DNA from: Streptomyces sp. SID4985
Lineage (GTDB): Bacteria > Actinomycetota > Actinomycetes > Streptomycetales > Streptomycetaceae
NCBI RefSeq assembly: GCF_009863025.1
Contig: NZ_WWIR01000314.1
Span: 1 to 44,783 of the forward strand
Reading direction: 5' to 3'
Length of the DNA stretch: 44,783 bases
This document shows, piece after piece, positions 32,006-39,067 of this stretch. The position numbers were made by a program, and so were the translations under genes. Positions within the stretch are counted from its first letter, which is position 1, and the number at the start of each line of letters is the position of its first letter. A model generated the notes under the pieces. That model ran no database searches. It saw nothing but the letters and a program-made list of their open reading frames with translations, and was not told the DNA's origin.

Positions 32006-32113
32006 GCCCCCGCGTACTCGATGAGCCCCCGCGTACCGATGAGCCCTCGCGTCCACGACGAGCCCTCGCGTCCACGACGAGCCCCCGCGTTCACGTTGAG
32101 CCCCCGCGTCAGT
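32001..32113. repeat. Six-copy 18-19 bp tandem repeat between allantoinase and allantoicase
   Basis: Units start at 32001, 32020, 32038, 32057, 32076 and 32095, consensus GAYGAGCCCYCGCGTNCNC; the second is 18 bp, the others 19. The first includes the TGA stop of allantoinase. 19 bp is not a codon multiple, and the region is probably untranslated, ending just before the allantoicase ribosome-binding site. Confidence 0.88.
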
Positions 32114-32125
32114 GAAAGGAACCCA

Positions 32126-33247
32126 GTGACGGCGCCCCGATTCACCGGACCCGCAGCCCCGTTCGGCGGCGGCGACCCCTACGCCGACTACCGCACCGCC
32201 GACTTCCCCTTCACGACGTACACCGACCTCGCCGACCGGCGGCTCGGCGCGGGGGTCGTCGCGGCGAACGACGAGTTCTTCGCCGAGCGGGAGAACCTGC
32301 TCACGCCCGGCCGGGCCGTCTTCGACCCCGGGCACTTCGGCCACAAGGGCAAGGTGATGGACGGCTGGGAGACCCGGCGACGGCGCGGTACGGACGCCGG
32401 GCACCCGTGGCCCACCGCCGAGGACCACGACTGGGCGCTGATCCGCCTCGGCGCGCCCGGGGTGATCCGGGGGATCGTCGTGGACACCGCCCACTTCCGG
32501 GGCAACCACCCCGAGGCCGTCTCCGTCGAGGCCGCCTCGGTGCCCGGCACCCCGTCACCGGAGCAACTCCTCGGCGACGACGTGAAGTGGACGACGCTCG
32601 TCCCGCGCACCCCGGTCGGCGGCCACGCGGCCAACGGCTTCGAGGTGTCGGCACGGCAGCGCTTCACCCACCTGCGCCTCAACCAGCACCCCGACGGCGG
32701 AATCGCCCGGCTGCGGGTGTACGGCGAGGTCGCCCCGGACCCTGAATGGCTCGCGGCACTCGGCACCTTCGACGTCGTCGCCCTGGAGAACGGCGGCCGC
32801 GTCGAGGACGCCTCCGACCGCTTCTACTCCCCACCCGCCCACACCATCCTTCCGGGCAACTCCCGTCGTATGGACGAGGGTTGGGAGACGCGTCGGCGCC
32901 GCGACCGGGGCCACGACTGGATCACCTACCGCCTCACCGCCCAGTCGGAGATCCGGGCGGTCGAGATCGACACGGCGTGTCTGAAGGGCAACAGTGCGGG
33001 GTGGGCGTCGGTGTCGGTACGGGACGGCGAGGACAGCTCAGGCGCCGACTGGGTCGAACTCCTGCCCCGCACCCGCCTCCAGCCCGACACCCGCCACCGC
33101 TTCGTCCTCCCGGCCCCGGCCGTCGGCACGCACGCGCGGGTGGACATCTACCCCGACGGCGGCATCTCCCGGCTCCGTCTGTTCGGCTCGCTCACGGAGA
33201 CGGGGGCGTCCCAACTCGCGGCGCGCCACCGGGAACTGGGCGGCTGA
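32126..33247 (+). CDS. alc: Allantoicase
   Basis: 373 aa. Splits allantoate into ureidoglycolate and urea. Built from two similar jelly-roll halves: MDGWETRRRRGTD...DWALIRLGAPG...VDTAHFRGNHPE at ~75-135 and MDEGWETRRRRDRGHDWITYRL...IDTACLKGNSAGWASV at ~250-300, each followed by a HLRLNQHPDGGIARLRVYG or ARVDIYPDGGISRLRLFG strand. GTG 32126 is chosen because AAAGGA (32115-32120) precedes it; the frame is open back through the tandem repeat (MSPRV-type residues), which I take as non-coding. Confidence 0.95.
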   Translation: MTAPRFTGPAAPFGGGDPYADYRTADFPFTTYTDLADRRLGAGVVAANDEFFAERENLLTPGRAVFDPGHFGHKGKVMDGWETRRRRGTDAGHPWPTAEDHDWALIRLGAPGVIRGIVVDTAHFRGNHPEAVSVEAASVPGTPSPEQLLGDDVKWTTLVPRTPVGGHAANGFEVSARQRFTHLRLNQHPDGGIARLRVYGEVAPDPEWLAALGTFDVVALENGGRVEDASDRFYSPPAHTILPGNSRRMDEGWETRRRRDRGHDWITYRLTAQSEIRAVEIDTACLKGNSAGWASVSVRDGEDSSGADWVELLPRTRLQPDTRHRFVLPAPAVGTHARVDIYPDGGISRLRLFGSLTETGASQLAARHRELGG

Positions 33248-33338
33248 GCCGTACACCCTTGTATCGCCGCCCGGGAACGTCACTCCGCCGCGCTTCCACC
33301 TGAATCTCAGTCGTCACACGGTGATCATCGAAGGCAGG

Positions 33339-33721
33339 ATGACCCGCACGGCGAGTGTCGCCGCGGCAACTGACGAACTCGGACGACTTCTCACCTTCCA
33401 TGACCTCGACGCAGTGCAGGAATACTGTGATCGCAACGGCTGGGAGCTCGTCCGGGAGGACGGAGACCCGCTCGATCTGGAGATGGTGCGTTGGTGGGTC
33501 GTTCGACGGCCTCTCCCACAGCCTGAAGGCCGGACCCACCTCTGCCCCCGCAGGGGTCGATCCACGACAGCACCTACGAGAAGATCTTCGGCGGTGAGGC
33601 TCTGGAACCGGCCGCCGGGGACGGAGCGTGGACGGAGGAGGAGACCGAGGCCGTGCGTGAATTCCTTCGTGCGGGGCTGGACCTCTGGGAACAGGCCGTC
33701 ATTTCTTCGGCGGCATCGTAA
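33339..33721 (+). pseudogene. Frameshifted small hypothetical gene
   Basis: ATG 33339 opens a credible frame (MTRTASVAAATDELGRLLTF...YCDRNGWELVREDGDPLD...VRWWVV) for about 60 codons. A second reading frame, about 33501-33560, continues plausibly (GSFDGLSHSLKAGPTSAP). A third, to the TAA at 33719-33721, is clearly gene-like: QGSIHDSTYEKIFGGEALEP, then an acidic helix EEETEAVREFLRAGLDLWEQAV. No single frame joins them, so two frameshifts (or sequencing errors) are needed. Function unknown; possibly a ~125-aa protein originally. A hairpin follows the stop by 3 nt. Confidence 0.55.
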
Positions 33722-33723
33722 AA

Positions 33724-33745
33724 ATTCTCCGGCGGCACGGAGAAT
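33724..33745 (+). terminator. Hairpin terminator after frameshifted gene
   Basis: Perfect 8-bp stem ATTCTCCG/CGGAGAAT (33724-33731, 33738-33745) with a 6-nt loop, followed by GCTTGTTT. The stretch is unusually AT-rich for this window. Confidence 0.65.
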
Positions 33746-33796
33746 GCTTGTTTCGGAACATCAGTGACAGTTTTCGAATGTCCAGATAATTGTGCG

Positions 33797-34282
33797 CTAC
33801 ATCGGCCCCGTTCCCGCCGCGACGAGTCCCGCCACCGGGGCCACGTGACGGCGGCTGATGAGCCAGCGGCCGTCCTCCTGCTCGAAGTCGTCCTCCACGA
33901 GGCCGACCACGGTCCAGTCGGCGGGGCGGGGCCGGCCGTCGAGGGTGCGGGTGGCGTTCCAGTGCCAGACCGTGGCGTAAGCCTGCAGGTGGGGTCGCTT
34001 GTCGGTCCACTCGATGAGGGTCTGGCCGAGGACGTGGGCGACCGTGGGTTCCCACCGCCGGGACCGCCCCGCCGACATGAAGGCGGTGAATTCGTCGCGT
34101 CCATGGAAGCGCTGGGTGGGGCCGGGCATCACGTCGTACTCGATCAGGGCGTCCTTGGTGAAGCAGTCGACGAGCTGTTCGTACCGGCCCGTATCGACCA
34201 GCCGGAAGAACGTGTAGAAAGTCCGGTAGATCTCCCGCTCCGCCGCGATGGTGGCGAGAAGATCGTCGTTCATGGAGGCCAT
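33797..34282 (-). CDS. NTF2-like (SnoaL_4-type) protein
   Basis: 161 aa from ATG 34282, with GGAAAGGA 7 nt upstream; a longer frame and an internal ATG 34273 are less well placed. The NTF2 fold pattern is visible: three N-terminal helices (AEREIYRTFYTFFRLVDTGRYEQLVDCFTKDALIEYDV), a conserved FHGRDEFTAFM, and strands HVLGQTLIEWTD...ATVWHWNAT...WTVVGLVEDDFEQEDGRWLISRRHV. Members include SnoaL-like cyclases, dehydratases and small-molecule-binding proteins; the substrate is not predictable. Convergent with the frameshifted gene and divergent from the DHFR-like gene. Confidence 0.8.
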   Translation of the reverse strand: MASMNDDLLATIAAEREIYRTFYTFFRLVDTGRYEQLVDCFTKDALIEYDVMPGPTQRFHGRDEFTAFMSAGRSRRWEPTVAHVLGQTLIEWTDKRPHLQAYATVWHWNATRTLDGRPRPADWTVVGLVEDDFEQEDGRWLISRRHVAPVAGLVAAGTGPM

Positions 34283-34534
34283 GTCGGTCCTTTCCGGGCC
34301 GCCGGACGAGTTTCCGCTCATGATGCTACGGAATTTCCGGGCCGTGGGGCGCTATATCGGCCTTTCTTGGTGTGACTGGACACGGTGGGTGCGTTATCGG
34401 GGCCGTTGTTCTCCTCGGCCCTGCCGACATGCCCGCTCCGGCCACCGATGAGTTGCGCGCCGAGCCGGGGTCTGCACCGTTGACATGGGCGGCCCCCAGC
34501 CGCCGACGGCCCCGGCATCGGAAGAAGGCACCTC

Positions 34535-35161
34535 ATGGCCACGCTCGTCTCCACCGTCTTCGTCAGCCTGGACGGTGTGTACCAGGGGCCCGGCGGCCCG
34601 GAAGAGGACACCAGTGGCGGCTTCGCCCAGGGCGGCTGGACCGTACCGTTCTCCGACCCGGACTTCGGCGAGTTCATCACCGAGGTCTTCGCGGGCCCCG
34701 AGGCGTTCCTGCTCGGCCGTCACACCTACGACATCTTCGCCGCGTACTGGCCGCACGTGACCGACCCCGACCACCTGATCGCGGCGAAGCTCAACGGCCT
34801 CCCGAAGTACGTCGTTTCGGCCACCCTCCAGGACCCGTCCTGGCACCGCACCACTGTCCTCTCCGGCGATCTGGCCAAGGAGGTCCGCGCGCTCAAGGAG
34901 AGCACGGAGGGGCAGATCCAGATCCACGGCAGCGGCGCCCTGGTCCGCGCCCTGGTCAACCTCCGCCTCCTCGACACCCTCCACCTCGCGACCTTCCCGG
35001 TCGTGCTCGGCGCGGGCCGCCGCCTCTTCGCGGAGGGCGCCGTACCCACCCGCTTCCGCCACACCGCGGGCCGCGTCACCAGCACGGGTGTCTCCATCCA
35101 GACGTACGACGTGGCGGGCGACCCCGAGTACGGCAGCTTCGAGCTGTCCGACGAGGCGTGA
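34535..35161 (+). CDS. Dihydrofolate reductase-family (RibD C-terminal-like) protein
   Basis: 208 aa. The RibD C-terminal/DHFR-like fold is shown by STVFVSLDGVYQGPGGPEED at the start, AFLLGRHTYDIFAAYWP near 64, KYVVSATLQDPSWHRTTVL near 95, IQIHGSGALVRALVNLRLLDTLHLATFPVVLGAGRRLF near 128-165. NADPH binding at the IHGSG segment is typical. Such 'YyaP/YwjB-like' proteins are not housekeeping DHFR; their substrate is unknown. GAAGAAGG is 6 nt before ATG 34535; TTGACA (34480-34485) may be a -35. Confidence 0.85.
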   Translation: MATLVSTVFVSLDGVYQGPGGPEEDTSGGFAQGGWTVPFSDPDFGEFITEVFAGPEAFLLGRHTYDIFAAYWPHVTDPDHLIAAKLNGLPKYVVSATLQDPSWHRTTVLSGDLAKEVRALKESTEGQIQIHGSGALVRALVNLRLLDTLHLATFPVVLGAGRRLFAEGAVPTRFRHTAGRVTSTGVSIQTYDVAGDPEYGSFELSDEA

Positions 35162-35184
35162 GGCGCCGCCGCGCGAGGCGTGGG

Positions 35185-35204
35185 AGGGGGCCGAAAGGCC
35201 CTCT
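35185..35204 (+). terminator. Hairpin with GAAA tetraloop after DHFR-like gene
   Basis: AGGGGGCC (35185-35192) pairs with GGCCCTCT (35197-35204), one G-U pair, closing a GAAA tetraloop. Confidence 0.65.
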
Positions 35205-35265
35205 CTGGGCAGGTTAACTTCCCGAGAACTCATCGGACCTGACGGGAAAATCCACACCCTTGTCA

Positions 35266-35294
35266 TTGACATGCCCACGTCTACGCGCGTCATC
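35266..35294 (+). promoter_or_regulatory. Candidate promoter of secreted RNase gene
   Basis: TTGACA (35266-35271) is a consensus -35 ending about 31 nt before the ATG. The matching -10, 17 nt on (35289-35294, GTCATC), is weak. An 8-bp palindrome ACGCGCGT (35283-35290) overlaps the spacer. The ribosome-binding site ATGAGGG follows. Confidence 0.35.
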
Positions 35295-35302
35295 ATGAGG
35301 GC

Positions 35303-35698
35303 ATGAGATTCCCCCCACGAACGTCTCGCATCGGCGCCGCCGCCGCGCTGCTCTCGGCGCTCCTTGTCGGCGGCACGGTCGCCACCGGCACGGCGGACGC
35401 GGCCACCGCGTCCGTCGGCAGCATCTGCTACGGCGACCTGCCCTCGCAGGCCTACGACACCCTGGAACTCATCGACCAGGGCGGCCCGTTCCCCTACTCC
35501 CAGGACGGCGTCGTCTTCCAGAACCGAGAAGGCGTCCTGCCCAGCCAGTCGTCCGGCTACTACCACGAGTACACGGTCAAGACCCCGGGCGAATCCACCC
35601 GCGGCGCCCGACGCATCGTCACCGGCAAGGCGTACGAGGAGGACTACTACACCTCCGACCACTACGCCACGTTCGACCTGATCGACTTCGGCTGCTGA
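35303..35698 (+). CDS. Secreted guanyl-specific ribonuclease, RNase Sa-like
   Basis: 131 aa: signal peptide MRFPPRTSRIGAAAALLSALLVGG...ADA, then a ~96-aa mature enzyme closely resembling Streptomyces RNase Sa. Conserved blocks include DTLELIDQGGPFPYSQDGVVFQNRE, GYYHEYTV (catalytic Glu), TRGARRIVTG (catalytic Arg pair) and TSDHYATF (catalytic His). Two Cys (ICYGD and FGC at the C-terminus) would make the single disulfide of the family. Cleaves single-stranded RNA after guanosine outside the cell. No barstar-like inhibitor gene is adjacent; a DUF1963-like and a SUKH gene follow after a strong terminator. Confidence 0.94.
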   Translation: MRFPPRTSRIGAAAALLSALLVGGTVATGTADAATASVGSICYGDLPSQAYDTLELIDQGGPFPYSQDGVVFQNREGVLPSQSSGYYHEYTVKTPGESTRGARRIVTGKAYEEDYYTSDHYATFDLIDFGC

Positions 35699-35714
35699 CC
35701 TTCCCCCCTCACAC

Positions 35715-35763
35715 GACCCGCCCGGCGACCCCTCCCCCCACCCTTGGGGTCGCTGGGCGGGTC
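35715..35763 (+). terminator. Very long hairpin terminator after RNase gene
   Basis: 18-bp stem GACCCGCCCGGCGACCCC (35715-35732) against GGGGTCGCTGGGCGGGTC (35746-35763), with a single wobble, starting 16 nt after the stop. Confidence 0.85.
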
Positions 35764-35909
35764 TGCGTCCGGGGAGGGGCTGCGGCAGGCAGTTGGTGGC
35801 GCCTGCCGGACATCCGGCGAGGGTGAGACGGGCCGGTGGCCCTCGGTGACCAGGTACTCCTCGGCACGCTCGACCAGTTCGCAACTCCGCGCGCTCGTAG
35901 ACTTCGGTC

Positions 35910-36461
35910 ATGCTGCTGGTCAATGGCGGAGAAACCATGGTTGACGCTCCCGTACTGCGTACGGGTGGAGTGCCACTCGTCCCGGAGGGATTCGTGTGGC
36001 CGGACTGCCGTGAGTGTGGCGAGCCCATGCAGTTCCTCGCTCACCTGCCCCTCGACGCGGGGGTGGTCGCGGTCTTCTTCTGCCAGAACGACCCGGGCAT
36101 GTGTGACGACTGGGACGCTGCCGCCGGTGCCAACCGCGCCTTCGTGTTCACAGGTGGACTCTCGGCGGCCACCGTCCCCGCCGAGGGCGCCACGACGCTC
36201 GGTGCGGTGACCGCCCTGCGCCCCCACCCGGCCGACGTCCCCACCGCGGAGCCGGTTCTGGGGAGGCTGGGTGGCGAACCCGACTGGATCCAGAACGACG
36301 AGACCCCCGACTGTCCCTCCTGCGCGACCCGAATGACCTTCACGGCCGAACTCGAGGAGGGAGCCGACTTCGCGACCTCCGCCAACTTCGGCGGATGCGG
36401 CCGCGGCTACGTCTTTCACTGCCACCCCTGTAGCGAGGCCGCCTTCCTCTGGCAGAGATGA
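35910..36461 (+). CDS. DUF1963/YwqG-like protein with cysteine pairs
   Basis: 183 aa. The start is fixed by TAGACT (35898-35903) 6 nt before ATG, a leaderless arrangement. TGGVPLVPEGFVWPDCRECGEPMQFLAHL near residue 18 and the later VFHCHPCSEAAFLWQR resemble YwqG-type DUF1963 proteins. Three Cys pairs (CRECG, CPSCATRM and the HCHPC end) suggest zinc binding. PDWIQNDETPDCPSC near 130 is characteristic of the family. Cytosolic. DUF1963 proteins are often found in immunity neighbourhoods, but no toxin module is here; a SUKH-like gene follows 25 nt later. Confidence 0.75.
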   Translation: MLLVNGGETMVDAPVLRTGGVPLVPEGFVWPDCRECGEPMQFLAHLPLDAGVVAVFFCQNDPGMCDDWDAAAGANRAFVFTGGLSAATVPAEGATTLGAVTALRPHPADVPTAEPVLGRLGGEPDWIQNDETPDCPSCATRMTFTAELEEGADFATSANFGGCGRGYVFHCHPCSEAAFLWQR

Positions 36462-36486
36462 GGTCCGGCTGAAGTCGGCCTGGACG

Positions 36487-36846
36487 GTGGTGAGTCCCGT
36501 ACCGGCTGATCTGGTCACCTTCTACGACAGCATCGGCGACGTCACCTGGGCGGACGTCGGCAACGGCTACTTCCTCGACCCGGCGAGTGACGTACTCCTG
36601 CGACTCCAGGAGTACGGCGCTGTCGACGTCGGCGCGGATCAGGAGGCCCACGGTCTGGTCATCGGCTCGAACGGCGGCGGCCTCTGCTACGTCGTGGGCC
36701 CTGATGGGCAGGTTCACCGGATGCGGACGGCGTCGCTGGACGAACCGGAGCTCGACAAGGTGGCCGATGACCTGCGGCGGTTTCTGGAACTGCTGGAACG
36801 ATCCCTGACACGGTTCGTCGCCGACGGCGAGCCGGGATCTCTGTAG
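36487..36846 (+). CDS. SMI1/KNR4 (SUKH) family protein
   Basis: 119 aa, GTG start (36487 or 36490). PADLVTFYDSIGDVTWADVGNGYFLDPASDVLLRL then GLVIGSNGGGLCYVVGPDGQVHRMRTASLDEPE shows the SUKH pattern: helix-strand entry, a conserved G-x-x-x-G-N-G/G-S-N-G-G turn, and a final long helix (DKVADDLRRFLELLERSLTRFV). SUKH proteins often act as immunity to nuclease toxins or as adaptors. The only nuclease nearby is the secreted RNase at 35303. Short spacing to the DUF1963-like gene suggests co-transcription. Confidence 0.82.
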   Translation: MVSPVPADLVTFYDSIGDVTWADVGNGYFLDPASDVLLRLQEYGAVDVGADQEAHGLVIGSNGGGLCYVVGPDGQVHRMRTASLDEPELDKVADDLRRFLELLERSLTRFVADGEPGSL

Positions 36847-36897
36847 GCCGGTCCGCGGGGCCCGTTTGCGACCTGTACGGAGGCAGAACCGGCGGAG

Positions 36898-36937
36898 CCC
36901 CCTGGTCGCCGGTGCGACGAACCGTGGCATCAGGGGG
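36898..36937. terminator. Nested hairpins between convergent SUKH and dehydrogenase genes
   Basis: CCCCCTG (36898-36904) pairs with CAGGGGG (36931-36937), enclosing GTCGC-CGGT-GCGAC (36905-36918). Confidence 0.6.
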
Positions 36938-36950
36938 TCCGCCACGGGCT

Positions 36951-37991
36951 CTACACCCTGAGCGCGCTCCCCTCGTAAGGCGCCCCCAACCGGTCCGGCA
37001 CCTCCGCCAGCGCCACCGCCCGCCGCTCGCGTCGTGACGTCTCGCACGCCTCCGCGATCCGCAGGGCCTGGAGGGCCTCGCGGCCGTCGCACGGGTTGGG
37101 GAGTTCGCCCCGGACCACCTCCACGAAGGCGCGCAGTTCGGCCTCGTAGGCCGAGCCGAAGCGCTCGAAGAAGCCGCTCCACGGCTTGTCGCACGGGGGT
37201 GGTCCGGTCGGTTCCGTGGAGGCGACCGGGGTGCGGTCGTCCAGGCCGACCACGACCGTGTCGCGTTCCCCGGCCAGTTCCATGCGGACGTCGTAGCCCG
37301 CGCCGTTCAGGCGGGTCGCCGTCGCGGTGGCGAGGGTGCCGTCGTCCAGGGTGAGGACCGCCGCGCCGGTGTCGACGTCACCGGCGGCGCGGAACATGGG
37401 CGGCCCGGCGTCGGAGCCACTCGCGTAGACGTCGGTCACCTCGCGCCCGGTCACCCAGCGCAGGACGTCGAAGTCGTGGATCAGGGTGTCCCGGAACAGA
37501 CCGCCGGACAGCGGCAGCCATTCGGGCGGGGGAGGGGACTGGTCGGAGGTGAGCGCCCGCACGGTGTGCAGACGCCCGAGTCTGCCGGAGCGCACCGCCT
37601 CGCGCGCGCCCACGTAGCCCGCGTCGAAGCGCCGTTGGAAGCCCATCTGGAGCACCGTTCCGGCGGCCTCGACCTCCGCGAGGGCGCCCAGGGTGCCGGG
37701 CAGGTCGAGCGCGATCGGCTTCTCGCAGAACACCGGAAGACCCGAGCGGGCCGCCCGGCCGATCAGCTCGGCGTGCGCGGACGTCGCCGTGGTGATCACC
37801 ACCGCGTCCACGCCCCACTGGAAGACCTCGTCCACCCCGGGCGCCGCCGTCTCGCCGAGGCGGTGTGCCAACTCCTGTGCCCGTAACGGATTCGTGTCCG
37901 TCAGGATGAGCGATCCGACCTCCCTGTGGCGGCTGAGCGTGTTCGCGTGGATGGTGCCGATGCGGCCCGTACCGATGACCCCGATGCGCAT
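36951..37991 (-). CDS. Gfo/Idh/MocA-family dehydrogenase, inositol 2-dehydrogenase-like
   Basis: 346 aa from ATG 37991. NAD-binding Rossmann start MRIGVIGTGRIGTIHANTL (GxGxxG), catalytic-region Lys in VFCEKPIALD near 95, and DTLIHDFDVLRWVTG near 170 with the Asp/His pair, as in inositol and scyllo-inositol dehydrogenases. The start has no Shine-Dalgarno: TTGACA (minus strand, 38026-38021), 17 bp, CACTTT, then 6 nt to ATG, so it is probably leaderless. The GTATGTCCGGACAA operator lies 3 bp upstream of the -35, placing it under the divergent GntR regulator with the ABC operon. Confidence 0.9.
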   Translation of the reverse strand: MRIGVIGTGRIGTIHANTLSRHREVGSLILTDTNPLRAQELAHRLGETAAPGVDEVFQWGVDAVVITTATSAHAELIGRAARSGLPVFCEKPIALDLPGTLGALAEVEAAGTVLQMGFQRRFDAGYVGAREAVRSGRLGRLHTVRALTSDQSPPPPEWLPLSGGLFRDTLIHDFDVLRWVTGREVTDVYASGSDAGPPMFRAAGDVDTGAAVLTLDDGTLATATATRLNGAGYDVRMELAGERDTVVVGLDDRTPVASTEPTGPPPCDKPWSGFFERFGSAYEAELRAFVEVVRGELPNPCDGREALQALRIAEACETSRRERRAVALAEVPDRLGAPYEGSALRV

Positions 37992-38020
37992 GGAAACAAA
38001 GTGGAGGGCCGTCCTGTACT

Positions 38021-38043
38021 TGTCAATCAGTATGTCCGGACAA
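38021..38043 (-). promoter_or_regulatory. Dehydrogenase promoter -35 and GntR-type operator 1
   Basis: The operator GTATGTCCGGACAA (38030-38043) contains the perfect palindrome TGTCCGGACA (38033-38042). It adjoins TTGACA (38026-38021 on the minus strand), whose -10 is CACTTT at 38003-37998. It is identical over 14 bp to the site at 38888. Confidence 0.75.
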
Positions 38044-38093
38044 TCGGACTTCACGACTTCCCGTCAACCGGGCACCGGACTACTCTCGGGCCC

Positions 38094-38858
38094 GTGCCGA
38101 AACCAGATGTGGACCCGACCGTGGCGCTCGACCTCCGTGTGGACCGCGGCTCCCCGGTCCCGTTGTACTTCCAGCTCTCCCAGCAGCTGGAGGCCGCCAT
38201 CGAGCGCGGCGCGCTCACCCCGGGCAGCCTGCTCGGCAACGAGATCGAGCTGGCCGCGCGGCTCGGCCTGTCCCGGCCCACCGTCCGCCAGGCCATCCAG
38301 TCGCTGGTCGACAAGGGGCTCCTGGTGCGCCGCCGGGGCGTCGGCACCCAGGTCGTGCACAGCCAGGTCAAGCGCCCGCTGGAGCTGAGCAGCCTCTACG
38401 ACGACCTGGAGGCGGCCGGGCAGCGCCCCGCGACCAAGGTGCTCGTCAACACGACGGTGCCCGCGTCCACCGAGGTCGCCGCCTCGCTCGGGCTGCCCGA
38501 GGGCAGTGACGTCCACCGCGTCGAGCGGCTGCGGCTCGCACACGGCGAGCCGATGGCGTACCTCGTCAACCATCTGCCGCCCGGCCTGCTCGACCTCGAC
38601 ACCGCCCGCCTGGAGGCGACCGGCCTCTACCGGATGATGCGCGCGGCGGGGATCACCCTGCACAGCGCCCGCCAGTCGATCGGCGCGCGCGCCGCCGTCC
38701 CCGCCGAGGCGGAACGGCTCACCGAGGCCGAGGGTGCCCCCCTGCTCACCATGAGACGCACCACGTACGACGACACCGGCCGTGCCGTCGAGTACGGCGA
38801 CCACGTCTACCGTCCGGCCCGCTACTCCTTCGAATTCCAGCTCCTCGTCCGGTCCTGA
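38094..38858 (+). CDS. GntR/HutC-family transcriptional regulator
   Basis: 254 aa from GTG 38094. N-terminal winged helix: PLYFQLSQQLEAAIERGALTPGSLLGNEIELAARLGLSRPTVRQAIQSLVDKGLLVRRRGVGTQV at ~22-87. A UTRA ligand-binding domain of the HutC subfamily follows (ELSSLYDDLEAAGQRPATKVL...VHRVERLRLAHGEPMAYLVNHLP...YGDHVYRPARYSFEFQL). TACTCT (38081-38086) lies 7 nt before the GTG, indicating a leaderless message. It sits between two identical operators, so it most likely represses both the dehydrogenase and the ABC operon and is released by a sugar or polyol derivative. Confidence 0.93.
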   Translation: MPKPDVDPTVALDLRVDRGSPVPLYFQLSQQLEAAIERGALTPGSLLGNEIELAARLGLSRPTVRQAIQSLVDKGLLVRRRGVGTQVVHSQVKRPLELSSLYDDLEAAGQRPATKVLVNTTVPASTEVAASLGLPEGSDVHRVERLRLAHGEPMAYLVNHLPPGLLDLDTARLEATGLYRMMRAAGITLHSARQSIGARAAVPAEAERLTEAEGAPLLTMRRTTYDDTGRAVEYGDHVYRPARYSFEFQLLVRS

Positions 38859-38887
38859 GCGTCCGGATTTCGCGTGCGTATGTGTCC

Positions 38888-38901
38888 GTATGTCCGGACA
38901 A
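38888..38901 (+). promoter_or_regulatory. GntR-type operator 2, before ABC transporter operon
   Basis: GTATGTCCGGACAA at 38888-38901, with a duplicated half GTATGTGTCC just upstream (38878-38887). Same site as operator 1, 167 nt before the substrate-binding protein start. Confidence 0.75.
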
Positions 38902-39067
38902 AGTAACCGTAATGGGTGCCCCGGGCATGTAACGAGTGTTCCGTATGTTCGATACTGAAGTGTTTGGGGCAGGTGACGGCGCCGCCGGGACGAACCGACG
39001 GAGTCGCGCCCGCCCCTCTCGCACGTTGGAGCACGGTCAGTACGCACGCAAGAAGGAGCACGGCCTC

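Noticed and set aside
32001-32113. Possible CRISPR array
   Set aside because: Units are contiguous 18-19 bp with no spacers and no cas genes nearby.
32021-32125. Extension of allantoicase through the tandem repeat
   Set aside because: AAAGGA-GTG at 32126 is a good start, and the repeat-encoded MSPRV residues are not part of the family.
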